From UBA2256 sp964531105 (GTDB lineage Bacteria > Spirochaetota > Spirochaetia > Treponematales > Rectinemataceae), in the NCBI GenBank assembly GCA_964531105.1, contig CAZHFN010000001.1, positions 99,701-163,700 of the forward strand: 64,000 nucleotides of DNA. The letters are read 5' to 3'. Position 1 is the first letter of the stretch. Each line of letters begins with the position of its first letter. Positions 16,449 through 25,322 of the stretch are shown here, piece after piece. The notes beneath the pieces were generated by a model. The model did not search any database. It was not told where the DNA came from and saw only the letters and a list, made by a program, of their open reading frames with translations. A program made the translations under genes and the position numbers.

Positions 16449-17591
16449 TCAGCCGCTCACCATTACCTGGACAATCTGAAGGAGGGGCAGGACAATACAG
16501 ACCACGATAAAGACCACTTCCAGATTGATCATTCTTCGCTCGGCCGTGTCGTTTTTAAGCAGCTCGTAGAGGTTCTGCAACGCTTCCAGTCGTCGTTCGA
16601 CCGAAACCTTCCACCCCTCGGTGTTGAATATGGTACAGAGGCGCTCGTAGATAGAGCCCAGGAAATAATCGCCTATGATTTTAGAGGAGTTATCGAGGTT
16701 TTCCAGGGTAAAAAGAGCATCAAAGCGCAAGGCCTGGAGACGGGCGAGTTTCATTTTCACCGTTCTCTGGCCAAAATGGGACTCCCCTCCGCTGAGGTAT
16801 ATTTTGCGCAAGTCCTTTTCGGCTTCGTCCAGCCAGGTATCCAAGAGTCCGTCCAGGGCTCTGAGCTCGATGAGCCTGTAGTTGGCATGTTCGGCGATTA
16901 TGAGCAAGTCCTCATAATCCCTGGAGGGGTCGATAATCAAACAGTGATCCAAATCGAAGACGGCGATATCGTTTTTTCGATAGCTCACCGGCTTGGCCAG
17001 GATCTGGGTAATTTGGCTTTCGTGGAGCACGCCCGGTTCTTCACCGGCTAAAAGGGCTGCCGCCCTTTCCCTGTTGGCATTGAGAAAGGCTACCGGATCG
17101 TCGCCAGGGCACTCCAGAAGGCAAAAGGCCGTGTATGATTCTCTATCGTAGCCTTCGGCACCCTTCTGCCCCGATACAGAAGCCTTGATCGCATCCACAA
17201 CCATGCGGAACGAGGAGTCGGCGAAGTCTTCTATCCTGGCGGGAGCGCCGGTATCTCTCAAGGGTAAATTGCTCATGGAGGCCAGTTCGTTGAAGGTGGA
17301 ATGAGTCTTATACCGCACAACGAGTGTGAGGGCTCCATCGTCGTAGATTTTAGCCACGGCACTGAACTTCTCAAAGCGGCTGGAGTCGCATTCGTCGCTG
17401 TTGAGTGTAAGTATGAGAGGCTTTGGCAGCTTGAGAGATGCCGGAGTATCCCGGCGCTTTCCAAATCCGATGTCCGGATAGGCCGGAATCAGTGAAGCAG
17501 CTTTTTTAAGGTCTACAGCTCTTCCGATATCGTACACATAGAGATGGACAAGTTCGATGGGTAGTTCATTCGTAACGCTATCCTGGTTCAT
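16449..17591 (-). CDS. Conserved membrane-tethered protein, RMD1/DUF155-like layout
   Basis: A 380-aa protein that I do not recognise with certainty. It has a soluble N-terminal part, a central segment FDLDHCLIIDP followed by a helical region (LLIIAEHANYRLIELRALD), and at the very C terminus one membrane helix (LEVVFIVVCIVLPLLQIV) preceded by a long amphipathic helix. This plan resembles RMD1/DUF155-type proteins that are anchored by a C-terminal helix. It overlaps the PASTA gene stop by 4 nt and lies 10 nt before the GH2 gene, so it belongs to the same operon. Function unknown. Confidence 0.6.
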   Translation of the reverse strand: MNQDSVTNELPIELVHLYVYDIGRAVDLKKAASLIPAYPDIGFGKRRDTPASLKLPKPLILTLNSDECDSSRFEKFSAVAKIYDDGALTLVVRYKTHSTFNELASMSNLPLRDTGAPARIEDFADSSFRMVVDAIKASVSGQKGAEGYDRESYTAFCLLECPGDDPVAFLNANRERAAALLAGEEPGVLHESQITQILAKPVSYRKNDIAVFDLDHCLIIDPSRDYEDLLIIAEHANYRLIELRALDGLLDTWLDEAEKDLRKIYLSGGESHFGQRTVKMKLARLQALRFDALFTLENLDNSSKIIGDYFLGSIYERLCTIFNTEGWKVSVERRLEALQNLYELLKNDTAERRMINLEVVFIVVCIVLPLLQIVQVMVSG

Positions 17592-18616
17592 GGACGCTTA
17601 ACCCCCGTGCGGGCAATTTCCTTGTCCAAGGCCGAGAGAATGAAGGTGCTGCCTTCGGGCAGGGAGAATGGGAGGCTCAAAGCCCCGCCTGGATGTTTGA
17701 GCGATGCGATGAGCTGACGTTTGCCTCCAGTGCTGAGGGCTTCCAGCTTGACTGAAACCGGATAGGGGTATTCGGGCAGAGTGTAGACAAAGATGCCGTT
17801 GATCACGCCAGGGCTGGCCTCGGGGACGCTCAGCACAAGCTGAATCCTATCCTTGATCCTGGCCATGCTATCGGCTTTGGGCTGCTGTTCCACAACCTTG
17901 CCTGGAGTCTCTCCCTGTTTGGCCTGTCGCATGGAGAAATCCACCGTAAAGGCAGATTTTTCCACCGCATCGACGGCTTCGGCAATGCCGAGGCCCAGAA
18001 AAGCTGGCACTTTTTCCCTGACGCTCTCAGGTCCTTTGCTCACAACTAGTTCCAGCACCGTGGGTCCGGATATCTGTTCGCCCGGCTTGGGCTTTTGCTC
18101 CAGAATAGTACCGGCTGTAGAATCGTCGAACCGGTAGACGGGGGGCTCTCTAATGGTAACCAGGGGTCTGGTGGATGAAAAAAGGCTTTGAAGATCCAGC
18201 TTTACCGTCTCAATGTTCTTGCCTACATAATTTTCGATCTCGTCCAGGACAGCGCCCCGGCTTACGGTGAGCTTGATCCTTCTTCCCGCCTTCACGATTA
18301 CCCCGGGCAGAGGTTCCTGCTCCAGGATTGTGTTCTTATCCTGAGGGTTATTGGTAAATCGCAAGCTTACCCTGGGATAGAGTTCCCTTTCCTGGAGTTT
18401 CACCAGTGCATCGGCTAATTCCATACTGCGCACATCTGGCACCAGGACTTTTTCGGCGCCTCGGAGCAGGAGGAAGAACCCAATAAGGGAAGCCAAAAGA
18501 AGGATGATAAAAAGGCCGATAGCGAAGAGGGCAAAAGACCTGCGCTGTTCCCTAGTAAGCCCTTTGAAGTCAAACATGGGGCCTTTGGGTTTTATTTTCG
18601 TTTCCTTCTTCTGCAT
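17588..18616 (-). CDS. PASTA-repeat membrane protein without kinase domain
   Basis: 342 aa: a short basic cytoplasmic N terminus, one membrane helix (about 28-50), then three PASTA repeats (about 57-120, 127-195 and 200-262) and a ~75-residue C-terminal domain of likely beta structure. PASTA repeats bind muropeptides or beta-lactams in Ser/Thr kinases and PBPs. Here neither a kinase nor a transpeptidase domain is present, so a cell-wall sensing or scaffold role on the outer face of the inner membrane is inferred. The gene starts 15 nt after fmt and overlaps the next gene by 4 nt. Confidence 0.85.
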   Translation of the reverse strand: MQKKETKIKPKGPMFDFKGLTREQRRSFALFAIGLFIILLLASLIGFFLLLRGAEKVLVPDVRSMELADALVKLQERELYPRVSLRFTNNPQDKNTILEQEPLPGVIVKAGRRIKLTVSRGAVLDEIENYVGKNIETVKLDLQSLFSSTRPLVTIREPPVYRFDDSTAGTILEQKPKPGEQISGPTVLELVVSKGPESVREKVPAFLGLGIAEAVDAVEKSAFTVDFSMRQAKQGETPGKVVEQQPKADSMARIKDRIQLVLSVPEASPGVINGIFVYTLPEYPYPVSVKLEALSTGGKRQLIASLKHPGGALSLPFSLPEGSTFILSALDKEIARTGVKRP

Positions 18617-18630
18617 TTATATGATCCTTG

Positions 18631-19599
18631 TCAGGGGGCATTGCCCAATAAGAGGCCTTCGATATTTCTCAGGCCGTTGACGAAATCTTTGTGGGAAAGG
18701 GCCTTACGGCCAGAGAGCTGGAGCTTCGTCAGCGCCATCAGGCCGTCGCCGGTGCGCACTAGAATGCCCCGGGCTTTGTCTATGCCGATTATAGTGCCTG
18801 GCGCAACATTGGGCAATGCATCGGATTTATCCTGGGTATTCCGGCTTCCATAGGGTTCGGCCCCCAGAATGGAAAGGCGCTGACCCTTGAGGAAGCTGAA
18901 AGCACCTGGCCAGGGGTCGAAGGCTCGGATCATCCTGTCCAGTTCTGCTGTATGCCTGGACCAGTCCAGCAGGCCTTCTTCTTTGAGGATTTTACGACAG
19001 TAGGAGGCTTCGCCTATCTGGGGTTTGCTTCTGGCCTCGCCCCTCTCCAGGGTTGTAAGCACATCGACGCAGAGCCTGGCTCCGATTCCAGCGCAGAGTT
19101 CCGACAAGGATGCGGCTGTTTCCCTTCCATGCAGGGGTACTTCCTCCACGGCGAGCAAATCGCCGGTATCCATTTCCAATGCTATGCGCTGCACCGAGAC
19201 GCCGGTTTTGCTATCCCCGTCCAGAATGGCTTGCTGGATGGGCGAGCTGCCTCTGTGGCGGGGTAGGAGGCTCGGATGGACATTGATGCCTCCCCAGGGG
19301 AAGAGGGACAAAAACTTGGGGCCGAAGATCTTGCCATAGGCAAAGGCGACGAGAATATCTGGCTTATGAAGGGTGATCATTTGTCGCTCTTTAGAACCGA
19401 GGGTTTCGAATTCGAAAATGGGAAGCCCTTCCCCATGTGCTTCCCTCGCCGCCCGAGCCACGGCAGTGGGAAGAAGGGTTTTGCCTCGCCCCTGGGGAGA
19501 GGGGGGATTGGTGAGGACAGCCACGAGTTCGTGTTCCTTGCCCAGTGAAAGGAGGCAAGGTATGGCTATTGAGGGGCTGCCGGCGAACAGAATTTTCAT
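18631..19599 (-). CDS. fmt: Methionyl-tRNA formyltransferase
   Basis: Formylates the initiator Met-tRNA using 10-formyl-tetrahydrofolate. The 322-aa length is normal. The folate site motif GGINVHPSLLPRHRGSSPIQ with catalytic-type Asn and His, and the later EMDTGDLL Asp, are present. The C-terminal domain (from about 205) should bind tRNA. It lies 7 nt after def, the usual pairing, since deformylase removes the group that Fmt adds. Confidence 0.96.
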   Translation of the reverse strand: MKILFAGSPSIAIPCLLSLGKEHELVAVLTNPPSPQGRGKTLLPTAVARAAREAHGEGLPIFEFETLGSKERQMITLHKPDILVAFAYGKIFGPKFLSLFPWGGINVHPSLLPRHRGSSPIQQAILDGDSKTGVSVQRIALEMDTGDLLAVEEVPLHGRETAASLSELCAGIGARLCVDVLTTLERGEARSKPQIGEASYCRKILKEEGLLDWSRHTAELDRMIRAFDPWPGAFSFLKGQRLSILGAEPYGSRNTQDKSDALPNVAPGTIIGIDKARGILVRTGDGLMALTKLQLSGRKALSHKDFVNGLRNIEGLLLGNAP

Positions 19600-19606
19600 T
19601 GGAATC

Positions 19607-20095
19607 CTACATTTTCACCAGTCGTTGATAATGCTTGAGCGCCCTTTCCTTCTTGAAGCTGCTGACCCTGTCTATGAAAAGCTTGCCGTCCAGATGATCG
19701 TACTCGTGGAGAATAACCCTGGCGAGCAGGTCTTCGGCTTCTAAACTGAAAACCTTGCCTCTTTCGTCCCTGGCCTGCACCTTGACCGCGGCGGGGCGTT
19801 TTACCATGAAATAAAGGCCGGGAAATGAAAGGCAGCCTTCTTCGTACTCCGACTCCTCGGGGCTAGTCATTATGATCTCTGGATTGACAAAGACCCGCTG
19901 GCGATCGCCTTCCACTTCGGTGACAAAAATACGCTTAGGTACGCCCACCTGCGGAGCAGCCAGACCAATGCCGCGATCATGATGCATGGCTTCGAACATT
20001 TCCTTGCACAGAAGTTCGAGTTCCTGATCGAATTCAATAACCGGCTCTGCCCGGGTTTCCAGGACCGGGTCTCCGTATATGACTACTTCCCTCAT
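19607..20095 (-). CDS. def: Peptide deformylase
   Basis: Removes the formyl group from nascent proteins. At 162 aa it carries all three metal-site motifs: GIGLAAPQVG, EEGCLSFPG with the Cys ligand, and HEYDHLDG with the two His ligands and the catalytic Glu. A Shine-Dalgarno GGAG lies upstream. It sits between a DUF192 lipoprotein gene and fmt, all in one direction with gaps of 7-11 nt, so co-transcription is likely. Confidence 0.97.
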   Translation of the reverse strand: MREVVIYGDPVLETRAEPVIEFDQELELLCKEMFEAMHHDRGIGLAAPQVGVPKRIFVTEVEGDRQRVFVNPEIIMTSPEESEYEEGCLSFPGLYFMVKRPAAVKVQARDERGKVFSLEAEDLLARVILHEYDHLDGKLFIDRVSSFKKERALKHYQRLVKM

Positions 20096-20106
20096 CGTAG
20101 AGGCTC

Positions 20107-20592
20107 CTATTTAAGTGGTGGGATCTCGAATTTATCCCCCACCTTCAGGCCCACCTTGGTGAACCAGCCCTGGGGAACTTCGAGGGCATAGCGTATGCTG
20201 CGCTCCGAAAGCCTGGGGTCTTCGGAAAAGGGAACGAGATCCAGTATTTGAAATATAGTACCATCGGAGCCCAAATAGGCAAGCGAAAGGGGAATGGAGG
20301 TGTTTTTCATCCAGAAGGCCATTCTCTGGTCGCTCTCAAAAACAAAGAGCATGCCCTTGCCCTCCTCCAGGCTTTTTCTAAACATCATGCCCTTATTGCG
20401 CTCCTCTTCTGTCATGGCCAGTTCGACCAGGATGGAGACATCTCCCGAAGTGATCAGGCTGGTCTTGAGCGTAGGGTTGGGCTTGGTGTCGCTTCCCGAC
20501 CGGGCAGAACAGGAGGTAGAGAGCATCAGAAAGAAGACGAGAAGAAAGAGGGTGCCTTTCTTTGCCTGTGCTTTTATATTATGCGTGAACAT
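20107..20592 (-). CDS. DUF192 lipoprotein
   Basis: 161 aa with a lipoprotein signal (hydrophobic stretch to about residue 24, lipobox STSC with C28). The mature part has the DUF192 pattern: MTEEERNKGMMFRKSL, GMLFVFESDQRMAFWMKNTSIPLSLAYL and ALEVPQGWF. This small family occurs widely in bacteria and archaea and has no established biochemical function. GGAG precedes the ATG by 8 nt. A terminator upstream (20651-20678) separates it from rpsU, so its transcription probably begins in the interval 20593-20650. Confidence 0.92.
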   Translation of the reverse strand: MFTHNIKAQAKKGTLFLLVFFLMLSTSCSARSGSDTKPNPTLKTSLITSGDVSILVELAMTEEERNKGMMFRKSLEEGKGMLFVFESDQRMAFWMKNTSIPLSLAYLGSDGTIFQILDLVPFSEDPRLSERSIRYALEVPQGWFTKVGLKVGDKFEIPPLK

Positions 20593-20650
20593 GCGCTGCG
20601 CTCCTTGATAATTTCCGTGGGTTTTAGCATATACCGGGTGAGAAAAATTA

Positions 20651-20678
20651 AAAAGGCTGCCGACATGGGCAGCCTTTT
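20651..20678 (-). terminator. Rho-independent terminator after rpsU (works on both strands)
   Basis: AAAAGGCTGCC and GGCAGCCTTTT form an 11-bp stem with a 6-nt loop. On the minus strand the stem runs into TTTTTAATTTTTC. It lies 61 nt beyond the rpsU stop. Confidence 0.85.
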
Positions 20679-20739
20679 CATTGAACGGAATAGAGTTCCG
20701 GAATTTAGCCGAAACCCTTCGATTCAGGGTAAGAGACCT

Positions 20740-20961
20740 TTAGTAGCCGCCCTTGGAGTCGTGGGTCTTTCTAGTTTTCTTCATAAGCTTGCGGGTTAAG
20801 GCCTTCTGCTTGCGGTTCTTGATAGTGGAGGGTTTTTCAAAATACTCCCGTTTTTTCCATTCACGAATAATGCCCTCTTTCTCGACCATGCGCTTGAAGC
20901 GTTTGATGGCTTTCTCGAGGGGCTCGCCGTCTTCGACCATTATTTGCCGGATAGTAATCAC
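20740..20961 (-). CDS. rpsU: 30S ribosomal protein S21
   Basis: A small basic protein of the 30S subunit. The core EDGEPLEKAIKRFKRMVEKEGI and the Lys/Arg-rich tail are typical of S21. The start is uncertain. The coordinates given use a GTG at 20961, but that GTG overlaps a near-ideal Shine-Dalgarno, GGGAGGTGAT (20966-20957). The first ATG, at 20940, is about 20 nt from the GGAGG and gives a protein lacking the usual first four or five residues. An ATC at 20952 is 8 nt from GGAGG and gives the normal family length. The M23 peptidase gene ends with a TGA inside this Shine-Dalgarno, so translation is probably coupled. A strong terminator follows. Confidence 0.9.
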   Translation of the reverse strand: MITIRQIMVEDGEPLEKAIKRFKRMVEKEGIIREWKKREYFEKPSTIKNRKQKALTRKLMKKTRKTHDSKGGY

Positions 20962-22070
20962 CTCCCTTCTTGGCTAGGTGGCAAGGATTCACCGGAAAGC
21001 CATTCTTTGTCAAGTATCGGGCGTGACAGCCAATACTCGGGATTCACCGATTGCAGGCCTACGCGCATTTCCCAGTGCAGATGGGGGCCGGTGGAAAGGC
21101 CGGTGGAGCCCAACTTGCCTAGGAGATCGCCGGCCCCCAGCACCGAACCTTCGGTGGTATCTATAGAGGAAAGGTGCATGTAGATGGAGAAGAGGCCGGG
21201 GAGGTGCTCCAGCACAACGGTATTGCCCGTGACAATCCGCGACTGGGCAAAGACGACACGGCCGGGGGCGCAGGCCAGGACTGAGGTTCCTGCAGCCCCG
21301 CCCAAGTCCAGGCCCCCGTGGATGGAGGCGTCGGCTGAACCGTTGGAATAGAGATAGCGTCGCTGGTCGGCGAAGCCTGAGGTGATGCGCCATGAACCAT
21401 TAAGGGGTTTGATCATGGGTTCCAGGGCGAAGAGGGCGGTTGAATCCTTGATTCCGAAAATCTTGGCGAAGGCCTGGGTTTCGGCGGTTTTAACCGGGTC
21501 GGGCGCGGTACGGATTGCGGTATTGGCGCTGTTGAGGGGGATGTCCTCCCGGGCGAAGCTTTTGGCTTGGATGCCGATGGTTCGGACGAGGGACAGCTCG
21601 GCGGGGGCTTCGTCGGGCTGGTCGGGCTCGGCCGCCGGATTGGTTTGGGATGCTGGGGCTGATTCGGCCGCGGCGGCCGAGCCTAAGGTGGCCGTAAGGG
21701 TCAGCGTGGCGGCGCCGGCTTTCGCGTCCAGGGGCACGGCCATAAGAAAGCCATAGAGATAGCCGGGAGTATCGGAGGGCATGTAGAAAGCCGGCGCCGC
21801 GGCCATAGCCTTGCCGTCAGCGCGGTTTAGGCTTGCCTTAGCCTCCACAATTGGCCTGTCGCTGTTGAGCCAACAAACTAGGGGGTCGCCGGGCGCAATG
21901 ACAGAAGGCGCAGAGAGGGACTGGGCCACCGCGCCGACGGCACAAAGTAAAAGAGCGACAAAAAGAAAGGCCGCCCTCGCAGTATTGCCTAAGCGAAACC
22001 GGTATCCAGCCGGACGAATATCCCTAGTCCTGATTCGATAATTCCCGATACAACTCCTCCCTCGCGTCAT
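20958..22070 (-). CDS. M23-family peptidase (LytM-like), exported
   Basis: 370 aa with a basic N terminus and signal peptide (AAFLFVALLLCAVGAVAQ, cleavage near residue 49). An Ala/Pro/Glu-rich low-complexity linker follows (about 140-165). The C-terminal M23 domain has the zinc ligands HGGLDLGG and HLHWE, with ALACAPGRVVFA-like core strands between them. Such enzymes cut peptidoglycan cross-bridges or regulate amidases in the periplasm. The N-terminal ~100 residues form a domain I do not recognise, with beta-rich character. The gene is upstream of rpsU, its stop codon lying within the rpsU Shine-Dalgarno, and is divergent from the coiled-coil gene. Confidence 0.9.
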   Translation of the reverse strand: MTRGRSCIGNYRIRTRDIRPAGYRFRLGNTARAAFLFVALLLCAVGAVAQSLSAPSVIAPGDPLVCWLNSDRPIVEAKASLNRADGKAMAAAPAFYMPSDTPGYLYGFLMAVPLDAKAGAATLTLTATLGSAAAAESAPASQTNPAAEPDQPDEAPAELSLVRTIGIQAKSFAREDIPLNSANTAIRTAPDPVKTAETQAFAKIFGIKDSTALFALEPMIKPLNGSWRITSGFADQRRYLYSNGSADASIHGGLDLGGAAGTSVLACAPGRVVFAQSRIVTGNTVVLEHLPGLFSIYMHLSSIDTTEGSVLGAGDLLGKLGSTGLSTGPHLHWEMRVGLQSVNPEYWLSRPILDKEWLSGESLPPSQEGR

Positions 22071-22141
22071 CGACGCCCTTTCCCAACTTATCTATATATC
22101 TTATACTCAAATTTATTGTTATTCCCGTCCAGGAGAGATTA

Positions 22142-23875
22142 ATGCTTTTTTCGATAGGCAACCTGATCACCCTCGCCATAGTGCTTGTCTTTTTCTTTGT
22201 CTACCATAAGCTTACGGCCAATAACAGGTCCCTGGAAAAAGTTAAGCGTCTGGCCGACAAGCTGGAAGTCCAGCTCAACGATTATGTAGGGGAGCGGGCC
22301 GAAGAGCTCAAGCATTACGGCATAGACTTGGATGTGCAGCAGAAGGCTGCCAAGATAGCTCTGGAAAAACTTCAGACTGCCCAGGCGGCAGTGGCCGAAA
22401 AAGCCGAGGCCGTTGGAGCTATTGCCGAGCGATTCAAGGAATACGATGACGTTTTGGCCAAGCTCATGGATATGACAGCCCGGGTGGACGAAAACCTCAA
22501 GCGAATCCACGAGGAAGAGGTTTTTGCCGAGGGTGTAAACCGCAAGCTGGACCTGGCCAAGAAGAGCCTCACGGCGATTGAGCGAGAAATGCCCCTCCTG
22601 CGCGAGGGATTCGCCCAAGATGCCCAAAAAACCATAGAAGGCTTCAGGGATTCCATTCTAGCTGAACTGCAATCGGCCCTCAGCTCTGTGGAAACCGAAT
22701 TGAACTCGGTACGCGACGAAGCCATGGCAGCCTTTGAAAAAGCCCAATCTTCCCGGGCTCTGGTAGATGAAGAATTCGAGAAAGCCCTTCAAGCCGCCAA
22801 AGACAGAGCTTCCTCAGTGGAAGACCAGGCCTTCGCAAGCCTGCGAGCTTCCGTAGAAGCCAAAGCCAAGGAAAACACTCATGCGGCCGAGGCCAAGGCG
22901 ATTGCCCTGAGCCAGGCTATGGATAAGCGCATGAGCGAGCTGGAGTCCGAGGCTGAACTCCGCTTGATCCAAGTCGGCCAGGAAACCAGCACCCAGGTAA
23001 CGGCCCTTAAAACAGCCATCGAGTCTTTCAGGCAGGAATGGAAACACGAGGCCGAGGGCATGATGAGCGATATCAGCACTAAGCTTTCGGAAGCCGAGGA
23101 GATTTTTGCCACCAAGGCCGAAGAAATTGCCCAAAAGCTGGAAAAAGCCGATACAGGCGCATCAGCGACAGGGACAGCGCTGGAAAAGAAAGCCTCCGAA
23201 TCCTTGGCCCTCCTGCAGAAGGAGTCGGCTGCCGCACTTGATACCTTGCGAAGAGAGCATGCAAAAACCCTGGAGTCTTTCCTCAGGGAGTCCGGCGAAG
23301 CGAAGGCAACCATGGCCAGCGAAGCATCCAAGGCCAGGGAAGTGGCCGAATCGGCTCAGGCCAGTTCAGCAGCTCTTCTATCCAATCTCAAGAACAAGGA
23401 GGCCGAACTCAAGGCTTCCTTCGAAACCACCAAAAATTCCATAGAAGAGGAATTCGCCTCCTTCGGACAGGCCTTCGAGGATCATAGAACCAGGTTTGAA
23501 GAAAACTTCATGGCCGAAACCAAAACCCTGGGCTCTAGACTCGACAGTCTTGCAAAAGAAATTAAATCCCTCAAAGAAAGCGCCTACGAAAGCGCTAAGG
23601 GCAAGCTCCAGGGCTTTGAAGACGGGCTATTGGTCGAATTGGCCGAGCGCCGGGGCAAGAGTTTCAGGCAACTGGATGGCTGGCTCACGGACATGGAGAA
23701 AACGCTCCAAGGCATCGTCACCGAATCTACCAGCAGGCGAAAGGCCGAGGAAGACAAGTACAAGGACGAGTTCCGTGCCCACATGACAAGCCTGCGGGAC
23801 GAACTCTATGCCCAGATGGATAAACTGAGGCGAGATGTCCTGGCCGTGCGGGACGATCAGTCCAACGACAATTAA
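22142..23875 (+). CDS. Spirochaete coiled-coil protein (SpiroCoCo family)
   Basis: 577 aa: one N-terminal membrane helix (about 5-22, LITLAIVLVFFFVYH), then nearly continuous coiled coil with long heptad-like runs rich in Ala, Glu and Lys, e.g. LEKLQTAQAAVAEKAEAV and DRASSVEDQAFASLRA. The layout resembles RmuC but lacks its nuclease domain, and matches the SpiroCoCo family known from spirochaetes. A structural role beneath the inner membrane is likely but not proven. This gene is the main reason for the spirochaete assignment. Its stop codon overlaps that of the convergent deoD gene (23872-23875). Confidence 0.85.
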   Translation: MLFSIGNLITLAIVLVFFFVYHKLTANNRSLEKVKRLADKLEVQLNDYVGERAEELKHYGIDLDVQQKAAKIALEKLQTAQAAVAEKAEAVGAIAERFKEYDDVLAKLMDMTARVDENLKRIHEEEVFAEGVNRKLDLAKKSLTAIEREMPLLREGFAQDAQKTIEGFRDSILAELQSALSSVETELNSVRDEAMAAFEKAQSSRALVDEEFEKALQAAKDRASSVEDQAFASLRASVEAKAKENTHAAEAKAIALSQAMDKRMSELESEAELRLIQVGQETSTQVTALKTAIESFRQEWKHEAEGMMSDISTKLSEAEEIFATKAEEIAQKLEKADTGASATGTALEKKASESLALLQKESAAALDTLRREHAKTLESFLRESGEAKATMASEASKAREVAESAQASSAALLSNLKNKEAELKASFETTKNSIEEEFASFGQAFEDHRTRFEENFMAETKTLGSRLDSLAKEIKSLKESAYESAKGKLQGFEDGLLVELAERRGKSFRQLDGWLTDMEKTLQGIVTESTSRRKAEEDKYKDEFRAHMTSLRDELYAQMDKLRRDVLAVRDDQSNDN

Positions 23876-24576
23876 AGGATAATAGCTTCTAGCGCTACTT
23901 CCACCATGGCCTTGAAACTGGTCTGACGCTCCTGCGCGCTGGTGACCTCGTGACTCACCAGATGGTCGGACACGGTTAGTATAGCCAAGGCATGGACTCC
24001 GTACTTGGCAGCCAGGGTATAGAGCTCGGCGGTCTCCATTTCAACACCCAATACCCCAAAATGAGCCCAGAGTTTCCATTGATCGGGATTCTCTGTGTAG
24101 AAGGAATCAGAGGAGAGCACAGGTCCGACAAAGGGCTTCTTGCCCGATTCCACGGCCGCTTCGTACGCGTTGCGCAATAAATCGAAGGATGCGGTAGGTG
24201 CGTAATCCATGCCCGAGAATCTGACTTTATTGACCGCCGAATCGGTGGAAGCGCTCATAGCGATGATGAGATCCCTGAGTTTCACTTCCGCCTTCATGGA
24301 ACCGCAGGTGCCTACTCGGATAAGCCGAGTGACCCCATAATCCCGAATAAGCTCATTGGCATAGATGGAGAGGCTGGGCATACCCATGCCCGTGCCCATG
24401 ACGGATACCTTATGCCCCTTATACTGACCTGTGTATCCGAACATATTGCGCACCTCGTTGAAGCGCTCGGCTCCTTCAAGGAGATTTTCGGCGATGAATT
24501 TAGCCCTCAAAGGGTCTCCAGGAAGAAGGATCCTGTCGGCGATTTTTCCTTTTTCAGCAGCGATATGAATACTCAT
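23872..24576 (-). CDS. deoD: Purine nucleoside phosphorylase, DeoD type
   Basis: Cleaves purine (deoxy)nucleosides with phosphate to give base and (deoxy)ribose 1-phosphate in salvage. The 234-aa length equals the hexameric DeoD class. Motifs: LLPGDPLRAKFIAEN (phosphate site), GTGMGMPSLSIY, RVGTCGSM, GVEMETAELY, and TVSDH with the catalytic-type Asp. It stands alone, convergent with the coiled-coil gene and divergent from the pseudouridine synthase gene. Confidence 0.96.
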   Translation of the reverse strand: MSIHIAAEKGKIADRILLPGDPLRAKFIAENLLEGAERFNEVRNMFGYTGQYKGHKVSVMGTGMGMPSLSIYANELIRDYGVTRLIRVGTCGSMKAEVKLRDLIIAMSASTDSAVNKVRFSGMDYAPTASFDLLRNAYEAAVESGKKPFVGPVLSSDSFYTENPDQWKLWAHFGVLGVEMETAELYTLAAKYGVHALAILTVSDHLVSHEVTSAQERQTSFKAMVEVALEAIIL

Positions 24577-24638
24577 GGGTTACATCCTTCGGAGCCTGAG
24601 GGTATTAGTCTCTCATGCATCCATGGTACAATAATATC

Positions 24639-25322
24639 ATGAAGGTTTACGATATTGTATATGAGGACGAGGACATTCTGGCGGTCAACAAGCTTACCCC
24701 GCTCCCGGTACAGCCGGACAAATCGGGGGATGAGGATCTCCAAACCCTCCTGCGCGGCGAAATAAAGCCAGCGCCCATATTCCTGGAGGCTGCGCACAGA
24801 ATTGACAGGCGCTGCTCGGGCCTGGTCATTTTTGCGAAGAACGCCAAAACCCTGCGCAGCCTCGAAGAGGCCTTCAGAGATCGTCAGATAACCAAGACCT
24901 ATGTAGCCTGCCTAGAAAAGGAACCCATACCACCCGAAGGTGTACTACGCCACAGGATTGTCAGCGATTCCAAACGGAACAGATCCCAGGCCTTGGAAAT
25001 TATCCCGGGTAGAAAAATCGAGAAACACGATCGCCAATCGGTGGATGCCGAGCTTTCCTACAGCCTAATAATGAGAACCGACAGATATTTCTTTGTGGAA
25101 GCCAAACCGCTCACCGGCAGGCATCATCAAATCAGAGCCCAGTTTGCCGCCATGGGCTGGCCGATCAAGGGCGACCTAAAATATGGTGCCCGGCGCAGCT
25201 CCCCCTCGGGGAGGATAATGCTCCATGGGCGGAGTGCAGAATTTGTACATCCAGGTAATGGAGAACGCATTACCCTCACCGCGCCCTACCCCGAAGACGA
25301 GACCCTCTGGACCCTTCTTTAG
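24639..25322 (+). CDS. RluA-family pseudouridine synthase
   Basis: Converts uridine to pseudouridine in rRNA or tRNA. The catalytic motif HRIDRRCSGLVIFAKN contains the conserved Asp. PLTGRHHQIRAQFAAMGWPIKGDLKYGA is also characteristic. There is no S4 domain, and the protein is short (227 aa from the ATG at 24639), as in RluA and TruC-like single-domain enzymes. The target base cannot be named. A longer start at 24615 is possible; neither has a clear Shine-Dalgarno. Its end overlaps the convergent phosphatase gene by 4 nt. Confidence 0.92.
   Translation: MKVYDIVYEDEDILAVNKLTPLPVQPDKSGDEDLQTLLRGEIKPAPIFLEAAHRIDRRCSGLVIFAKNAKTLRSLEEAFRDRQITKTYVACLEKEPIPPEGVLRHRIVSDSKRNRSQALEIIPGRKIEKHDRQSVDAELSYSLIMRTDRYFFVEAKPLTGRHHQIRAQFAAMGWPIKGDLKYGARRSSPSGRIMLHGRSAEFVHPGNGERITLTAPYPEDETLWTLL

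Noticed and set aside
17588..18616. Ser/Thr protein kinase with PASTA repeats
   Set aside because: Only a short cytoplasmic tail precedes the membrane helix; there is no kinase domain.
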